Part shown: positions 14,025 to 22,029 of the stretch, in pieces
Numbering within the stretch: position 1 is the first letter of the stretch
Layout of the letters: every line of letters starts with the position of its first letter
Virus record (IMG/VR): IMGVR_UViG_3300042458_001447
Span: 1 to 27,767 of that record
Reading direction: 5' to 3' (one strand)
Source of the DNA: a virus
DNA: 27,767 nt
Notes under the pieces: model-generated
What the model was told of the DNA's origin: nothing
The model's database searches: none
The model's input: the letters and a program-made list of their open reading frames with translations, nothing else
Made by a program: the position numbers and the translations under genes

Positions 14025-14545
14025 TGATACTAATAGAAGATAATATAAATTTATTTAGTTTAAAAGAAAAAAAAATTTTAAAAAAAAGATGTGTATCGTT
14101 TAAAGTTGATGATACTCCTACTGAATTAAGTGGAAAATCTAGAAACTATTATGTAAGACAATATATCTCAAATGTTGATGAAGATATGAAATCAATTATT
14201 ATAAAGATAAATAATTACTTAAATGAAAAACTAAAAACTAAAATTACGTTTCAAATGGCTTGGATTAATAAAATAACAAACCAAACGAATAGAAACGATG
14301 AATTTCACCAAGACGCATCGGATATAACATTTCTAATGTATCTAAATGATGAATTTACAGGAGGAGAATATGAATATATTGAACCGGAAAATAAAAAGAA
14401 AGAAAAATTAAAACCAAAAAAATATTTAAGTATTATAACCGATAAAACCATTAAACATAGAGTAAATCCTGTTTTAGAAGGTGAACGATATAGTATGGTA
14501 TTTTTTTATGATTTTAATAAAAAAATAAATAAAACATTAATATGA
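14024..14545 (+). CDS. 2OG-Fe(II) oxygenase, 173 aa
   Basis: The third oxygenase of the window. FHQDASD (94-100) gives His95 and Asp97, IKHRVNPV (143-150) gives His145, and GERYSMVFFYDF (153-164) gives Arg155 for 2-oxoglutarate. The strand FTGGEYEYI (111-119) is typical of the prolyl-4-hydroxylase-like fold. The spacing of these residues agrees with the 6286 gene, which has HxD, a GGDxxYI strand, a distal His and the same GTRYSxxVW-type Arg. It is somewhat more basic and lacks part of the N-terminal lid. Substrate unknown; base, protein and small-molecule hydroxylation are all possible. It overlaps the nucleotidyltransferase by one base and the DUF2061 gene by four. Confidence 0.8.
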   Translation: MILIEDNINLFSLKEKKILKKRCVSFKVDDTPTELSGKSRNYYVRQYISNVDEDMKSIIIKINNYLNEKLKTKITFQMAWINKITNQTNRNDEFHQDASDITFLMYLNDEFTGGEYEYIEPENKKKEKLKPKKYLSIITDKTIKHRVNPVLEGERYSMVFFYDFNKKINKTLI

Positions 14546-14754
14546 TAGTAGAGCGTAAAAGACATATTGCTAAAGCCATCTCATATCGTGTTTTAAGTAC
14601 CATCATAGGGTTTTTAATAATGTGGTGGATAAGTGGTTCAATTCAGATAGGAGCTGCATTTGGAGTTGTAGAATTAGTGTATAAACCAGTTCAATATTAT
14701 ATTCATGAAAGAGTATGGTATAAATTTATAAAATACGGATTAAAAAATAAATAA
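14542..14754 (+). CDS. DUF2061 membrane protein, 70 aa
   Basis: A small membrane protein matching the DUF2061 family: a basic N-terminus (VERKRHIAKAISYRVLSTII), two hydrophobic segments (about 17-30 and 33-45), the conserved Glu in VVELVYKP (42-49), and YYIHERVW (52-59) with the family's HERxW motif. The function of DUF2061 is unknown; in bacteria the family is often found next to sulfate or sulfur assimilation genes. In phages it is common and unexplained. It overlaps the oxygenase gene by four bases and is followed after four bases by peptide deformylase. Confidence 0.8.
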   Translation: MIVERKRHIAKAISYRVLSTIIGFLIMWWISGSIQIGAAFGVVELVYKPVQYYIHERVWYKFIKYGLKNK

Positions 14755-14758
14755 AAAT

Positions 14759-15406
14759 ATGAAATTAATTACAGACAAAGCATCAAACGGATTACAATCT
14801 AACGAATTTAGCGAGTTTTTGTTAACACGCGTTCCCAAAACAGAATTTACTGCTATTGAAGCGGATGAATTAGAACAAACTTTGAAAGATGGATTAAAAA
14901 ATTATCCAGGTTTAGGTATTTCGGCAACTCAATTAGGAATTAAAAAAAGAGCCTGTTATATTAAATTTGGTGATGAAGAAGATAGTAGAGAACTATTTTT
15001 AGTAAATCCAGTTATTACAGACCGGTCTAAAGAAGGGTTTCTTTTTTATGAAGGATGTTTATCTATTCCAAAAACAATTGAAAAACCATTACGAACTATT
15101 AGGTCTTGTAAAATTAAAGTTCAAACTGATAATTTGGGAGAATTAGAATTTGAAATTAATCCAGAAGGAGATAAAGTAGATGAAAGAGTTTCAATGGAAA
15201 CAATGATGACAGTTATTGTACAACATGAAATTGACCATTTAGATGGGATAACTATTAAAGATAGAATTTATTCCACAACTATCACAAAGAAAAACAATTA
15301 TGGTAGAAATGACAAAATTGTAATGAAATCACCAACAGGTGAATTAGTTGAGGTTAAATACAAAAAAGCAAATGATTATTTTTTAAAAGGATACGAAATA
15401 GTTTAA
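14759..15406 (+). CDS. def: Peptide deformylase with C-terminal extension
   Basis: The three deformylase motifs are present: GLGISATQLG (51-60), EGCLS (98-102) with metal ligand Cys100, and QHEIDHLDG (155-163) with His156, Glu157 and His160. It removes the formyl group from new N-terminal methionines, and in marine phages is thought to sustain host protein maturation during infection. Unlike many short phage versions, this one has about 45 extra residues (170-215), including KIVMKSPTGELVEVKYKKAN, a segment that looks like a small beta hairpin plus a basic patch. It also has a longer N-terminal region than most phage versions. It is followed one base later by the next gene, in the operon leading to the late sigma factor. 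Confidence 0.93.
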   Translation: MKLITDKASNGLQSNEFSEFLLTRVPKTEFTAIEADELEQTLKDGLKNYPGLGISATQLGIKKRACYIKFGDEEDSRELFLVNPVITDRSKEGFLFYEGCLSIPKTIEKPLRTIRSCKIKVQTDNLGELEFEINPEGDKVDERVSMETMMTVIVQHEIDHLDGITIKDRIYSTTITKKNNYGRNDKIVMKSPTGELVEVKYKKANDYFLKGYEIV

Positions 15407-15407
15407 T

Positions 15408-15650
15408 ATGGAAATTTTATTAGGAATAATAATTGTACTATTCTTAACTGCATTATATATAGTTAGGAATCTTTTAACAAAATTAGAAAAATACGAAGAG
15501 TTTATAGAAAAAGAAACTCAAAGAAACCAAGCATTACTGGAGGCATTGAGACAGATTGATAATCGTCAAATGTTTGAGAAGGATGATGAAGTAGGTTCTA
15601 TATTTTATCAAATAAAAGAAACTATCGAAAGATTCAAACAATTTAATTAA
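15408..15650 (+). CDS. Membrane-anchored coiled-coil protein, 80 aa
   Basis: An N-terminal membrane anchor (MEILLGIIIVLFLTALYIV, 1-19) is followed by a charged coiled coil (about 22-60) and a short acidic end with EKDDEVGSIFYQIKETIERF. Small proteins of this plan are common in T4-like marine phages, without known function. With no lysine-rich cleavage site it should stay anchored, facing the cytoplasm or periplasm. It lies one base after the deformylase stop codon and one base before the late sigma factor start, so it is co-transcribed with both. Confidence 0.7.
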   Translation: MEILLGIIIVLFLTALYIVRNLLTKLEKYEEFIEKETQRNQALLEALRQIDNRQMFEKDDEVGSIFYQIKETIERFKQFN

Positions 15651-15651
15651 A

Positions 15652-16341
15652 ATGCCAAGAAAAGCAAAAAGTAAACAATACTTCACAAAAGATACTGAAG
15701 ACGCAATTATAGAATACAATCTATCGGATAATCAACGTATTAAAGATTTATTATATAGAGATAGAATTAAGCCTGCATTTGATAAACTAGCAGAAATAGT
15801 TTACAACAAATGGAAGTTTTCATATTTTGATGATGACCCACAAGATGTGATGTGTGAAGTTGTTGCTTTTATGATTGAAAAAATTCACATGTATAAAAAT
15901 GGAAAAGGTAAAGCCTTTTCTTATTTCACAATTGTTGCGAGAAACTATTTGATTTTAAATAACAACGCAAATTATAAAAGATATAAAGATACAGATATAA
16001 TGTCTGCAATGCCAGACCATTGGGATACTGAAAATAATTTTACAGAAGAAGTCCGTAATGATGACCATAGAACTTTTAATGTAGTAATGTTGAATTATTG
16101 GGATAAACATTTAGAAAATTTCTTTCCTAAAAAACGAGATTTACAAATAGCAGATTCGGTTTTAGAATTATTTAGAAGAGCAGAATACATAGAAAATTTC
16201 AATAAAAAATCTCTTTATCTACTTATTAGAGAGATGACCGGTCACCCAACTCATTATATTACTAAAGTTGTTAATAAGATGAGAGAAAGACAAATGGAAC
16301 TATATAATGAGTTTGAAAGAGATGGTGATATAAAAATTTAA
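15652..16341 (+). CDS. gp55-like late-transcription sigma factor
   Basis: A 229-residue protein resembling the T4 gp55 family (185 aa in T4). The segment from DPQDVMCEVVAFMIEKI (62-78) through GKGKAFSYFTIVARNYLI (84-101) and LNNNANYKRY (102-111) corresponds to sigma region 2, with the aromatic FSYF and ARNY residues that bind the -10 element and the core enzyme. The C-terminal part (155-229) is helical and basic. In T4 gp55 directs host RNA polymerase to late promoters (TATAAATA) with the help of gp33 and the sliding clamp. No TATAAATA site is evident upstream of genes here, so its promoter may differ. It is followed after four bases by the carbamoyltransferase and, further on, the structural genes it would be expected to switch on. 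Confidence 0.8.
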   Translation: MPRKAKSKQYFTKDTEDAIIEYNLSDNQRIKDLLYRDRIKPAFDKLAEIVYNKWKFSYFDDDPQDVMCEVVAFMIEKIHMYKNGKGKAFSYFTIVARNYLILNNNANYKRYKDTDIMSAMPDHWDTENNFTEEVRNDDHRTFNVVMLNYWDKHLENFFPKKRDLQIADSVLELFRRAEYIENFNKKSLYLLIREMTGHPTHYITKVVNKMRERQMELYNEFERDGDIKI

Positions 16342-16345
16342 TATT

Positions 16346-18043
16346 ATGATTCAATTAGGAATATCCGCATTTTACCACGATTCAGCAGCTGCATTGCTTA
16401 TAGATGGTAAGGTAGTATTTGCAATAGAAGAAGAAAAATTATCTGGTATAAAACATGATAATTCGTTTCCATTAAAAGCTATAGAAGCATGTTTATCACA
16501 CGCTCAAATTACAATAGATGAAGTTGATATCCTTTGTTGGTATGAAGTACCAAATATCAAATATGACAGAGTTAGTAAAACATTAGGAAAAAGATGGATT
16601 AAATATTTCAAAACTTGGAATAAATTTAAAAAAGAATTTAAAGCAACAGAGGGAAATTTAAAACAATATATAAAAGATACTATTGGGTATGATAGTGTAA
16701 TTACATTTACAAAACATCATTTATCTCATTTAGCTTTATCTTTTTACACATCACCGTTTGATGAAGCTATTGGAATTTCAATTGATGGAGTCGGTGAATG
16801 GGATACTATCTCAATTGCGGAATGTAATTCAAATGGTATTAATGAAATTAAAACAGTAAAATTCCCAAATTCATTGGGGTTAGTATATTCAACTATAACT
16901 TCATATTTAGGATTTAAACCAAATAGTGGTGAGTATAAAGTAATGGGTTTGGCCCCATACGGAGATTCTTCAAAATATAACGAATTATTTGATACATTCG
17001 TATCGTTGGATACAGTTAATTTAATTAATATAAATCAGAAGTATTTCACATGGGAATATTCTAATACAGATATGTTTACATTGGATTTAATTAAACTGAT
17101 AGGATTTGAACCACGCGAACCTGAATCTAAATTAGAACAACATCACATGGATTTAGCAGCTGCTTTACAAAGGTGGTATGAGCGGTGTTTATATTACATC
17201 ATTAATAACTCATGTAGTTATTCTGATAATTCAAATTTAGTATTAGGAGGAGGATGCGCGTATAATGGAACTGCTAATGGTAAAATAAAAAAACATTGTG
17301 GTATTAAGAATGTATGGATTCCCTACTCACCATCTGATGCGGGTTCTGCAATTGGAGCCTGTTTATATGTATGGCATGATGTAATTGGAAATCCTAAAGT
17401 AAAAGGTGGTGATAATCAATCTCCATATTTAGGACCCGAATTTAGTAAAGAATATGTATTAAATATTATAGATGGGATAGGAGATATATCTTTCAAATAC
17501 TATAAAAATACTGATACATTATTAAGTAAAACTGCCAATTTAATTAAAGAAGGAAATATAATTGGTTGGTTTCAAGGTAGAACCGAATTTGGTGCAAGAG
17601 CATTAGGTAATCGTTCTATATTAGCTAATCCACATTTATCAGATGTAAGAGATAGAATTAATAAGGTTGTCAAAAAGAGAGAAATGTTTAGACCATTTGC
17701 TCCATCAGTAACACATGAAGATTATCAAAATTATTTTAAATCGGAAGAAGATGTTCCGTATATGAATCAAGTAGTTCAGGTTATTTCAGAAACATCAATT
17801 CCATCAGTAACGCATGTTGATAATAGTGCTAGAATACAGACTGTAACAAATGAACAAAATCCCTTATATTATAGTTTATTAAAAGAATTTGAAAAAATAA
17901 CAGGAACACCAATTTTACTAAATACATCTTTCAATTTGAGAGGTCAAACTATGGTTAATGACCCTGCTACCGCAGTTAAAACATTTAATAATTGTGATAT
18001 GGATTATTTAGTTATTGGAAATTATATAGTAAGTAAAATATGA
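16346..18043 (+). CDS. NodU/TobZ-type carbamoyltransferase
   Basis: A complete 565-residue carbamoyltransferase. The N-terminal Kae1-like part has LGISAFYHDSAAALLIDGKV (4-23), KHHLSHLALSFYTSPF (123-138) with metal-binding His, ISIDGVGEWD and SGEYKVMGLAPYG (194-206). The C-terminal YrdC-like half has GRTEFGARALGNRSILANPH near 410-430 and LNTSFN near 530. The family transfers carbamoyl from carbamoyl phosphate via carbamoyl-AMP to a hydroxyl on a sugar or antibiotic (NodU, TobZ); I recall that phage members have been linked to carbamoylation of 5-hydroxymethylcytosine. No hydroxymethylase is seen here, so a sugar or base target is equally open. It overlaps the SGNH-like gene by four bases, so the two are coupled. 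Confidence 0.92.
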   Translation: MIQLGISAFYHDSAAALLIDGKVVFAIEEEKLSGIKHDNSFPLKAIEACLSHAQITIDEVDILCWYEVPNIKYDRVSKTLGKRWIKYFKTWNKFKKEFKATEGNLKQYIKDTIGYDSVITFTKHHLSHLALSFYTSPFDEAIGISIDGVGEWDTISIAECNSNGINEIKTVKFPNSLGLVYSTITSYLGFKPNSGEYKVMGLAPYGDSSKYNELFDTFVSLDTVNLININQKYFTWEYSNTDMFTLDLIKLIGFEPREPESKLEQHHMDLAAALQRWYERCLYYIINNSCSYSDNSNLVLGGGCAYNGTANGKIKKHCGIKNVWIPYSPSDAGSAIGACLYVWHDVIGNPKVKGGDNQSPYLGPEFSKEYVLNIIDGIGDISFKYYKNTDTLLSKTANLIKEGNIIGWFQGRTEFGARALGNRSILANPHLSDVRDRINKVVKKREMFRPFAPSVTHEDYQNYFKSEEDVPYMNQVVQVISETSIPSVTHVDNSARIQTVTNEQNPLYYSLLKEFEKITGTPILLNTSFNLRGQTMVNDPATAVKTFNNCDMDYLVIGNYIVSKI

Positions 18044-18807
18044 TATTACATGCATACGGTGATTCTTGGACCGAAGGTGAAGGTTGTAATTTAGAAATAG
18101 AGAAAAGTTTAAAAAACCAAGACCTTATAGTTTATAGAAATCAGCATTCTTGGGTAAAAAATTTAGCAGAAAAATTAGAATTAAAATGGATTAATAATGG
18201 TAAAAGTGGTAATCCAAATGCTGTTATTTTTAATTCAATAATTGATGATGTAGTTAATGGTAGAATAAAAGAGGGAGATTTGGTAGTAATTCTTTGGAGT
18301 TCATCTTTAAGAGATTATGCCGCATTTTTACCACGTCAACAATGGGTTAGTTGGTCTGTAAAGCACTTACTCAATTTACCTGAAAAATTTACACACTCAT
18401 ACAAAAGTAATGATTCTGTTTATGATAAATTTCTTTCGGAATATAAGTCTTTTTTTCTTAATCAAATGTTTAGTCAAAATTACTATAATATAGTAAATCA
18501 GAATTATATTATTTTTTTACAAAAACTTTTTGAATGTTATGGTGTAAACTATTTTATGGGAGATGCGTTTGATAAAATGATTGTAGATTTAGATATTAAA
18601 GATGATATATCTCATTTAATTAATAAAAATAATTATTATTATTTTTCTAAAAAAACTTTAAAAGATTATTTAAAGCAAACCAATACAGATTGTTTTGAAT
18701 CAAATGAAATGATAGAAAAAAACCCCGCACAACATCCTAATGAAATTGGGTATAATCTAATAAGTGAAGAAATCTATAATTATATAGTAAATAAGAATAT
18801 ATTATGA
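18040..18807 (+). CDS. SGNH/GDSL hydrolase-like protein (second copy)
   Basis: A 255-residue relative of the 8031 protein. Block I is YGDSWTEGEGC (6-16) with Ser9; block II GKSGNPN (54-60) gives the oxyanion Gly and an Asn; block III is around VVILWSSS (82-89); block V is QHPNEIGYN (231-239) with His232. The Asp that normally precedes the His by two or three residues is absent, replaced by Pro/Ala/Gln, so the catalytic dyad or triad may be incomplete. The middle (95-210) is an insert of helices not found in the shorter copy. It overlaps the carbamoyltransferase and the next gene by four bases each. Deacylation of a sugar or of the carbamoylated product is a possible role, or a binding-only one. 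Confidence 0.65.
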   Translation: MILHAYGDSWTEGEGCNLEIEKSLKNQDLIVYRNQHSWVKNLAEKLELKWINNGKSGNPNAVIFNSIIDDVVNGRIKEGDLVVILWSSSLRDYAAFLPRQQWVSWSVKHLLNLPEKFTHSYKSNDSVYDKFLSEYKSFFLNQMFSQNYYNIVNQNYIIFLQKLFECYGVNYFMGDAFDKMIVDLDIKDDISHLINKNNYYYFSKKTLKDYLKQTNTDCFESNEMIEKNPAQHPNEIGYNLISEEIYNYIVNKNIL

Positions 18808-19208
18808 GCACAGAATTTCAATTATTTGATGGTAAAAATTTATCATCACTATTTAAAGATATTTACGATAATCAGCAAGTAAAGAAGAAGAACATTTCAG
18901 AAATGATTGAATCACTTCGTAAATTAATTAAGAGTGTAGGTGAAGCAACTGTCATAGCTCCAATTATTAGAGACTTAATCGATTCATCCATTAAGAATGA
19001 TGACCATTTAATTAAGTTGGCTACAATTGCACAACGATTGGCTCAAGCTGAAGCTAAAGGCATTGGTGAAGATGGTTGGTTAAGTGAAACTGAAAAAGCA
19101 CAATTACTAAACGAATTAGAAGATACTATAAATGAAGTAGAAAAAAAATCAGATGAAAAGTTATTAGATATTCAGGTTGAAATTGAAGAAATAAAAACTA
19201 AATTATAA
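18804..19208 (+). CDS. Hypothetical protein, tail-module start, 134 aa
   Basis: A mostly helical, soluble protein with a Lys/Glu-rich coiled-coil C-terminus (about 85-134, ending VEIEEIKTKL) and an N-terminal FQLFDGKNLSSLFKDIYDNQ motif. I recall this plan from marine T4-like phages, where it lies beside tail genes and is annotated as hypothetical. The four-base overlap with the SGNH-like gene and the one-base overlap with the hub gene tie it to both the decoration and the tail modules. It may be an assembly chaperone or a minor baseplate component; nothing in the sequence proves either. Confidence 0.7.
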   Translation: MSTEFQLFDGKNLSSLFKDIYDNQQVKKKNISEMIESLRKLIKSVGEATVIAPIIRDLIDSSIKNDDHLIKLATIAQRLAQAEAKGIGEDGWLSETEKAQLLNELEDTINEVEKKSDEKLLDIQVEIEEIKTKL

Positions 19209-20452
19209 TGGCAGATACCCAAAGTAATATATTTGGATTTTTAGCAACCGTAGATAATGTATACGGTACAACAACTGAATTGTTAACCAAAGAACAAGGT
19301 GAAGCAGGACTTGATTCTATTTCAATATACAATGATAATAAAACATTTTCGGATAAAGATGCTAGAATGTATGGTGCAATTACATACAGAAGAGAAAGTA
19401 ATATTAAAGTAGATGATTACGCATTCCCATTTGATAAAAATAATTTTACATTTCCAATCAAAGGAGAAACGGTAGTTATAGTAAAACTACATAATCAATC
19501 ATTTTATTTACCATATACAAATACTCCTTATTCAAATTATAGAAGAGATTATACAACTTATTATGCTACGTTAGAGGAAGATGTAGAAGTACCTGCTGGA
19601 AAACAGGGTGGTGGTTCTATGGCTAATACTGCTGCTACTGGTGGTAAAACAAATGCAAAAACTAAAACTAAAGATAAAAACGAATATGTAGTAAATGAAA
19701 AAATTAAATTTTTAAAACCATCAAACGGTGATACTATTATAAGTGGTAGAGTTGGTAACACAATTCGTTTTAGCGAGTTTTTTTTAACTGAAGATAGTAA
19801 AACATCATCTCCATCTATTTTTATTCGTAATAAACAGAATCCAGAATTGGATTCAAAAAAAATAGGTGAATTAGTAGATGAGGATATTAACAAAGATGGT
19901 ACATCAATTTATATAACTTCTGGTAAAGTAAAAATACCATTTAAAGAAACCGTAGCCAAAACTAAAACTGCATTCAAAGAATATCCCGCATCTGATAAAT
20001 TAAAAGGTGACCAATTATTTATAAATTCGGATAGAATAATTCTTTCTTCGAAAGCAAGTGAATTTATTATATTTGGTAAAGGAAACACTGGTATATTAAC
20101 TGATGGTAATTTTACAATTGATGCAGAAAAAGAAGTATATGTTCACAACAATAAAAATATAACAATACACTCAAAAGGTTCTAATCAAATATTCCTTAAT
20201 TCCGATAGTGGTAAAGTATTTATAGGAAAGAACATTGGAGTAGGACAAGAAGGTGCAGATGTACAACAAATGGTGTTGGGAGGAGAACTTGTTAAGATAT
20301 TAAAAGATTTAATAAGTGCTATTTTAGAACAACAATATTTAACTCCATCTGGACCATCCAAGGTTAGTCCTGAAAACGCAGCTGCATTTCAATCAATAAA
20401 CTCACAATTAAAAACTATATTATCTGCTAATAATTATTTAAGTAAAACCTAA
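19208..20452 (+). CDS. Baseplate hub/central spike protein, gp5-like
   Basis: A 414-residue protein. The N-terminal half has a beta-rich, OB-like region (about 50-115 and 165-235, with IKGETVVIVKL and GDTIISGRVGNTIRFSE). From about 265 come regular beta repeats (QLFINSDRIILSSKASEF, GNFTIDAEKEVYVHNNKN, NQIFLNSDSGKVFIG) that resemble the beta-helical needle of T4 gp5 and VgrG. A Gly/Thr/Lys-rich linker lies near 130-160. Unlike T4 gp5 there is no lysozyme domain. The C-terminus (about 350-414) is helical. In the virion it would form the trimeric spike that pierces the outer membrane. Neighbouring genes for gp25 and gp6 homologues support this. Confidence 0.75.
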   Translation: MADTQSNIFGFLATVDNVYGTTTELLTKEQGEAGLDSISIYNDNKTFSDKDARMYGAITYRRESNIKVDDYAFPFDKNNFTFPIKGETVVIVKLHNQSFYLPYTNTPYSNYRRDYTTYYATLEEDVEVPAGKQGGGSMANTAATGGKTNAKTKTKDKNEYVVNEKIKFLKPSNGDTIISGRVGNTIRFSEFFLTEDSKTSSPSIFIRNKQNPELDSKKIGELVDEDINKDGTSIYITSGKVKIPFKETVAKTKTAFKEYPASDKLKGDQLFINSDRIILSSKASEFIIFGKGNTGILTDGNFTIDAEKEVYVHNNKNITIHSKGSNQIFLNSDSGKVFIGKNIGVGQEGADVQQMVLGGELVKILKDLISAILEQQYLTPSGPSKVSPENAAAFQSINSQLKTILSANNYLSKT

Positions 20453-21447
20453 TGGCTATAAATTTAAATAAAGCGAAACAAATTTTTAAAGGAGGAATCT
20501 CTAATAGTTGGACGGATTTTTATTTAAATATGGCATTAGAAATGTCAGAAAATTACCTTAAAGCTAAAGGAGTTGCAATAGGTGCTTCCGTTTTAGGAGG
20601 AACTTCCATCGTTGGTGACCTTGGTGTTATTAGTGATAATGTATCAGAAACAGAATTAAATAATACAATTAATAATTATTGGTTTGCTCAATCTTTAACT
20701 GAAGAATACGATAAAGTTATAAAAGGTGGTAAAACTCTGATAGGTGGTGTTCCATTTGAAGGAAATGTTGAAGCAATGGAAAGAACTTTATTTTTAATTT
20801 TAAATAACACTACAGTAAGTAAAACGGGAGATTTATTAAGGGATATCGGACCAGCAATTCAGGCATATTGGCTGGGGGCTCAATCAGCTAAAATACCCGT
20901 CCCAAATATACCATGTGCTGGTGCAGTTGCAAATTTAACAACAAATGTTGGATTTAATTTATCTCCTGGAATATGGACACCAATTATTGTGAATGCCAAC
21001 GGAAGTATTTCTCCTTTTTTATTAAATTTTATAATATCCGCATCAGTACATTTACTAACTGTAGGTGGACTATTTATCTGTAATTGTACATACCCACCAC
21101 CAGCACCACCTGCACCTGGAGTATTACCTTGGGCAGGTTATTTTGTTAAACCATTTAGCGGTAACCCATTAAGTTCTTTAGATTTTAAAGATATGAGAAA
21201 CCTTGCACTATTAGTTACAGCAGATACGTTATCTGGTGTTACAAATACCATAACTCAAAATGAAACTGAAACCGACGTAGTTTCTCAACTTGCAACAACT
21301 ATAGCTAAAGGATTTATAGAAGGTGAAGAAACCCAAGAACCGCAAATTGCAGCTGCTATAAAATCTATAATATATGGAGATGAGGCAGGGATGGCAGAAT
21401 CATCTACATTACTATCAACGGATAATTTTATTTCAATTGCAAGGTAA
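20452..21447 (+). CDS. Putative virion structural protein, 331 aa
   Basis: I do not recognise a family. The protein lies between the spike gene and the gp25/gp6 genes, so it is probably a baseplate or tail component. Visible parts: an N-terminal helical region with a Gly-rich patch (SVLGGTSIVGDLGVI), a central hydrophobic region (about 150-210, including SPFLLNFIISASVHLLTVGG) that could be a membrane-interacting or buried segment, a Pro-rich stretch (CTYPPPAPPAPGVLPWAGYF, about 217-236) and a helical acidic end. The proline run after a hydrophobic segment is unusual for a tail protein. The start shares one base with the spike stop (TAATG). Confidence 0.6.
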   Translation: MAINLNKAKQIFKGGISNSWTDFYLNMALEMSENYLKAKGVAIGASVLGGTSIVGDLGVISDNVSETELNNTINNYWFAQSLTEEYDKVIKGGKTLIGGVPFEGNVEAMERTLFLILNNTTVSKTGDLLRDIGPAIQAYWLGAQSAKIPVPNIPCAGAVANLTTNVGFNLSPGIWTPIIVNANGSISPFLLNFIISASVHLLTVGGLFICNCTYPPPAPPAPGVLPWAGYFVKPFSGNPLSSLDFKDMRNLALLVTADTLSGVTNTITQNETETDVVSQLATTIAKGFIEGEETQEPQIAAAIKSIIYGDEAGMAESSTLLSTDNFISIAR

Positions 21448-21469
21448 ATCGGTGTAAATTTTAACTTAT

Positions 21470-21477
21470 TATATTTA
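21470..21477 (+). promoter_or_regulatory. TATATTTA -7-like box before the 21502 gene
   Basis: TATATTTA sits 24 bases before the ATG at 21502, in the one visible break in the tail operon (54-base gap). There is no TTG 20 bases upstream, so it does not match the class of sites at 9824, 11410 and 12716, but it shares the -7 octamer and distance. It could be a late promoter read by the gp55-like sigma factor, or a chance match. Confidence 0.3.
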
Positions 21478-21501
21478 TTAACAAATAGAACAATAATTTT
21501 T

Positions 21502-22029
21502 ATGAAATCAGATATTTTATTATCACTAATTAAAGAAGTGGTTAAGAATGAAGTAAAAGCACAAGTTAAAGAAGAAGTTGCTAAACTTATCAAATCTGGT
21601 GCGGTTACTTTAAATTTACCAAAAAAACCAACTGCTCCTACTCTAAAGGAAGCAATTAAATCGGTAGACCCATTTGAGGCTGCAACTTCCGCGTTACAAC
21701 AAAGTAGAAAAGTAGTACAACCTCAACCAAAACCTCAAATCAAAAAGGAATTTTCCAAAGACCCGATGATTAATGAGATTCTTAATATGACTCAACCATT
21801 TTCAGCAGAGCAACGTAAAGAAGGTGCTCAATCGGTAAGTAGTGTATTGGATATGATTAAACCAGAATTAAGGGTTGATGATAGTGATTGGGAAACTATG
21901 GATTTTAGAGAATCAAATATTCCTCAAAACATTCCACAACAATTGGAATCAACTGGTGATGGGTTACAAGATGCTACAATAAAAGCATTAACAAGAGATT
22001 ATTCAGAATTAGTAAAACGATTTAAATAA
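21502..22029 (+). CDS. Hypothetical baseplate-module protein, 175 aa
   Basis: The N-terminal 35 residues form an amphipathic helix (LLSLIKEVVKNEVKAQVKEE), followed by a Pro-rich, apparently unstructured region (about 37-90, with KPTAPTLKEAIKSVDPF) and an acidic, helical C-terminal third ending SELVKRFK. I do not recognise the family. It is directly ahead of the gp25 gene and shares a base with it, and it follows a break in the operon that may hold a promoter. Proteins with disordered linkers between helices are often assembly factors or baseplate connectors. Confidence 0.65.
   Translation: MKSDILLSLIKEVVKNEVKAQVKEEVAKLIKSGAVTLNLPKKPTAPTLKEAIKSVDPFEAATSALQQSRKVVQPQPKPQIKKEFSKDPMINEILNMTQPFSAEQRKEGAQSVSSVLDMIKPELRVDDSDWETMDFRESNIPQNIPQQLESTGDGLQDATIKALTRDYSELVKRFK

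Noticed and set aside
19561-19893. Minus-strand open frame of 110 codons
   Set aside because: Entirely inside the gp5-like hub gene, with an Ile/Leu/Ser-rich product and no independent support.
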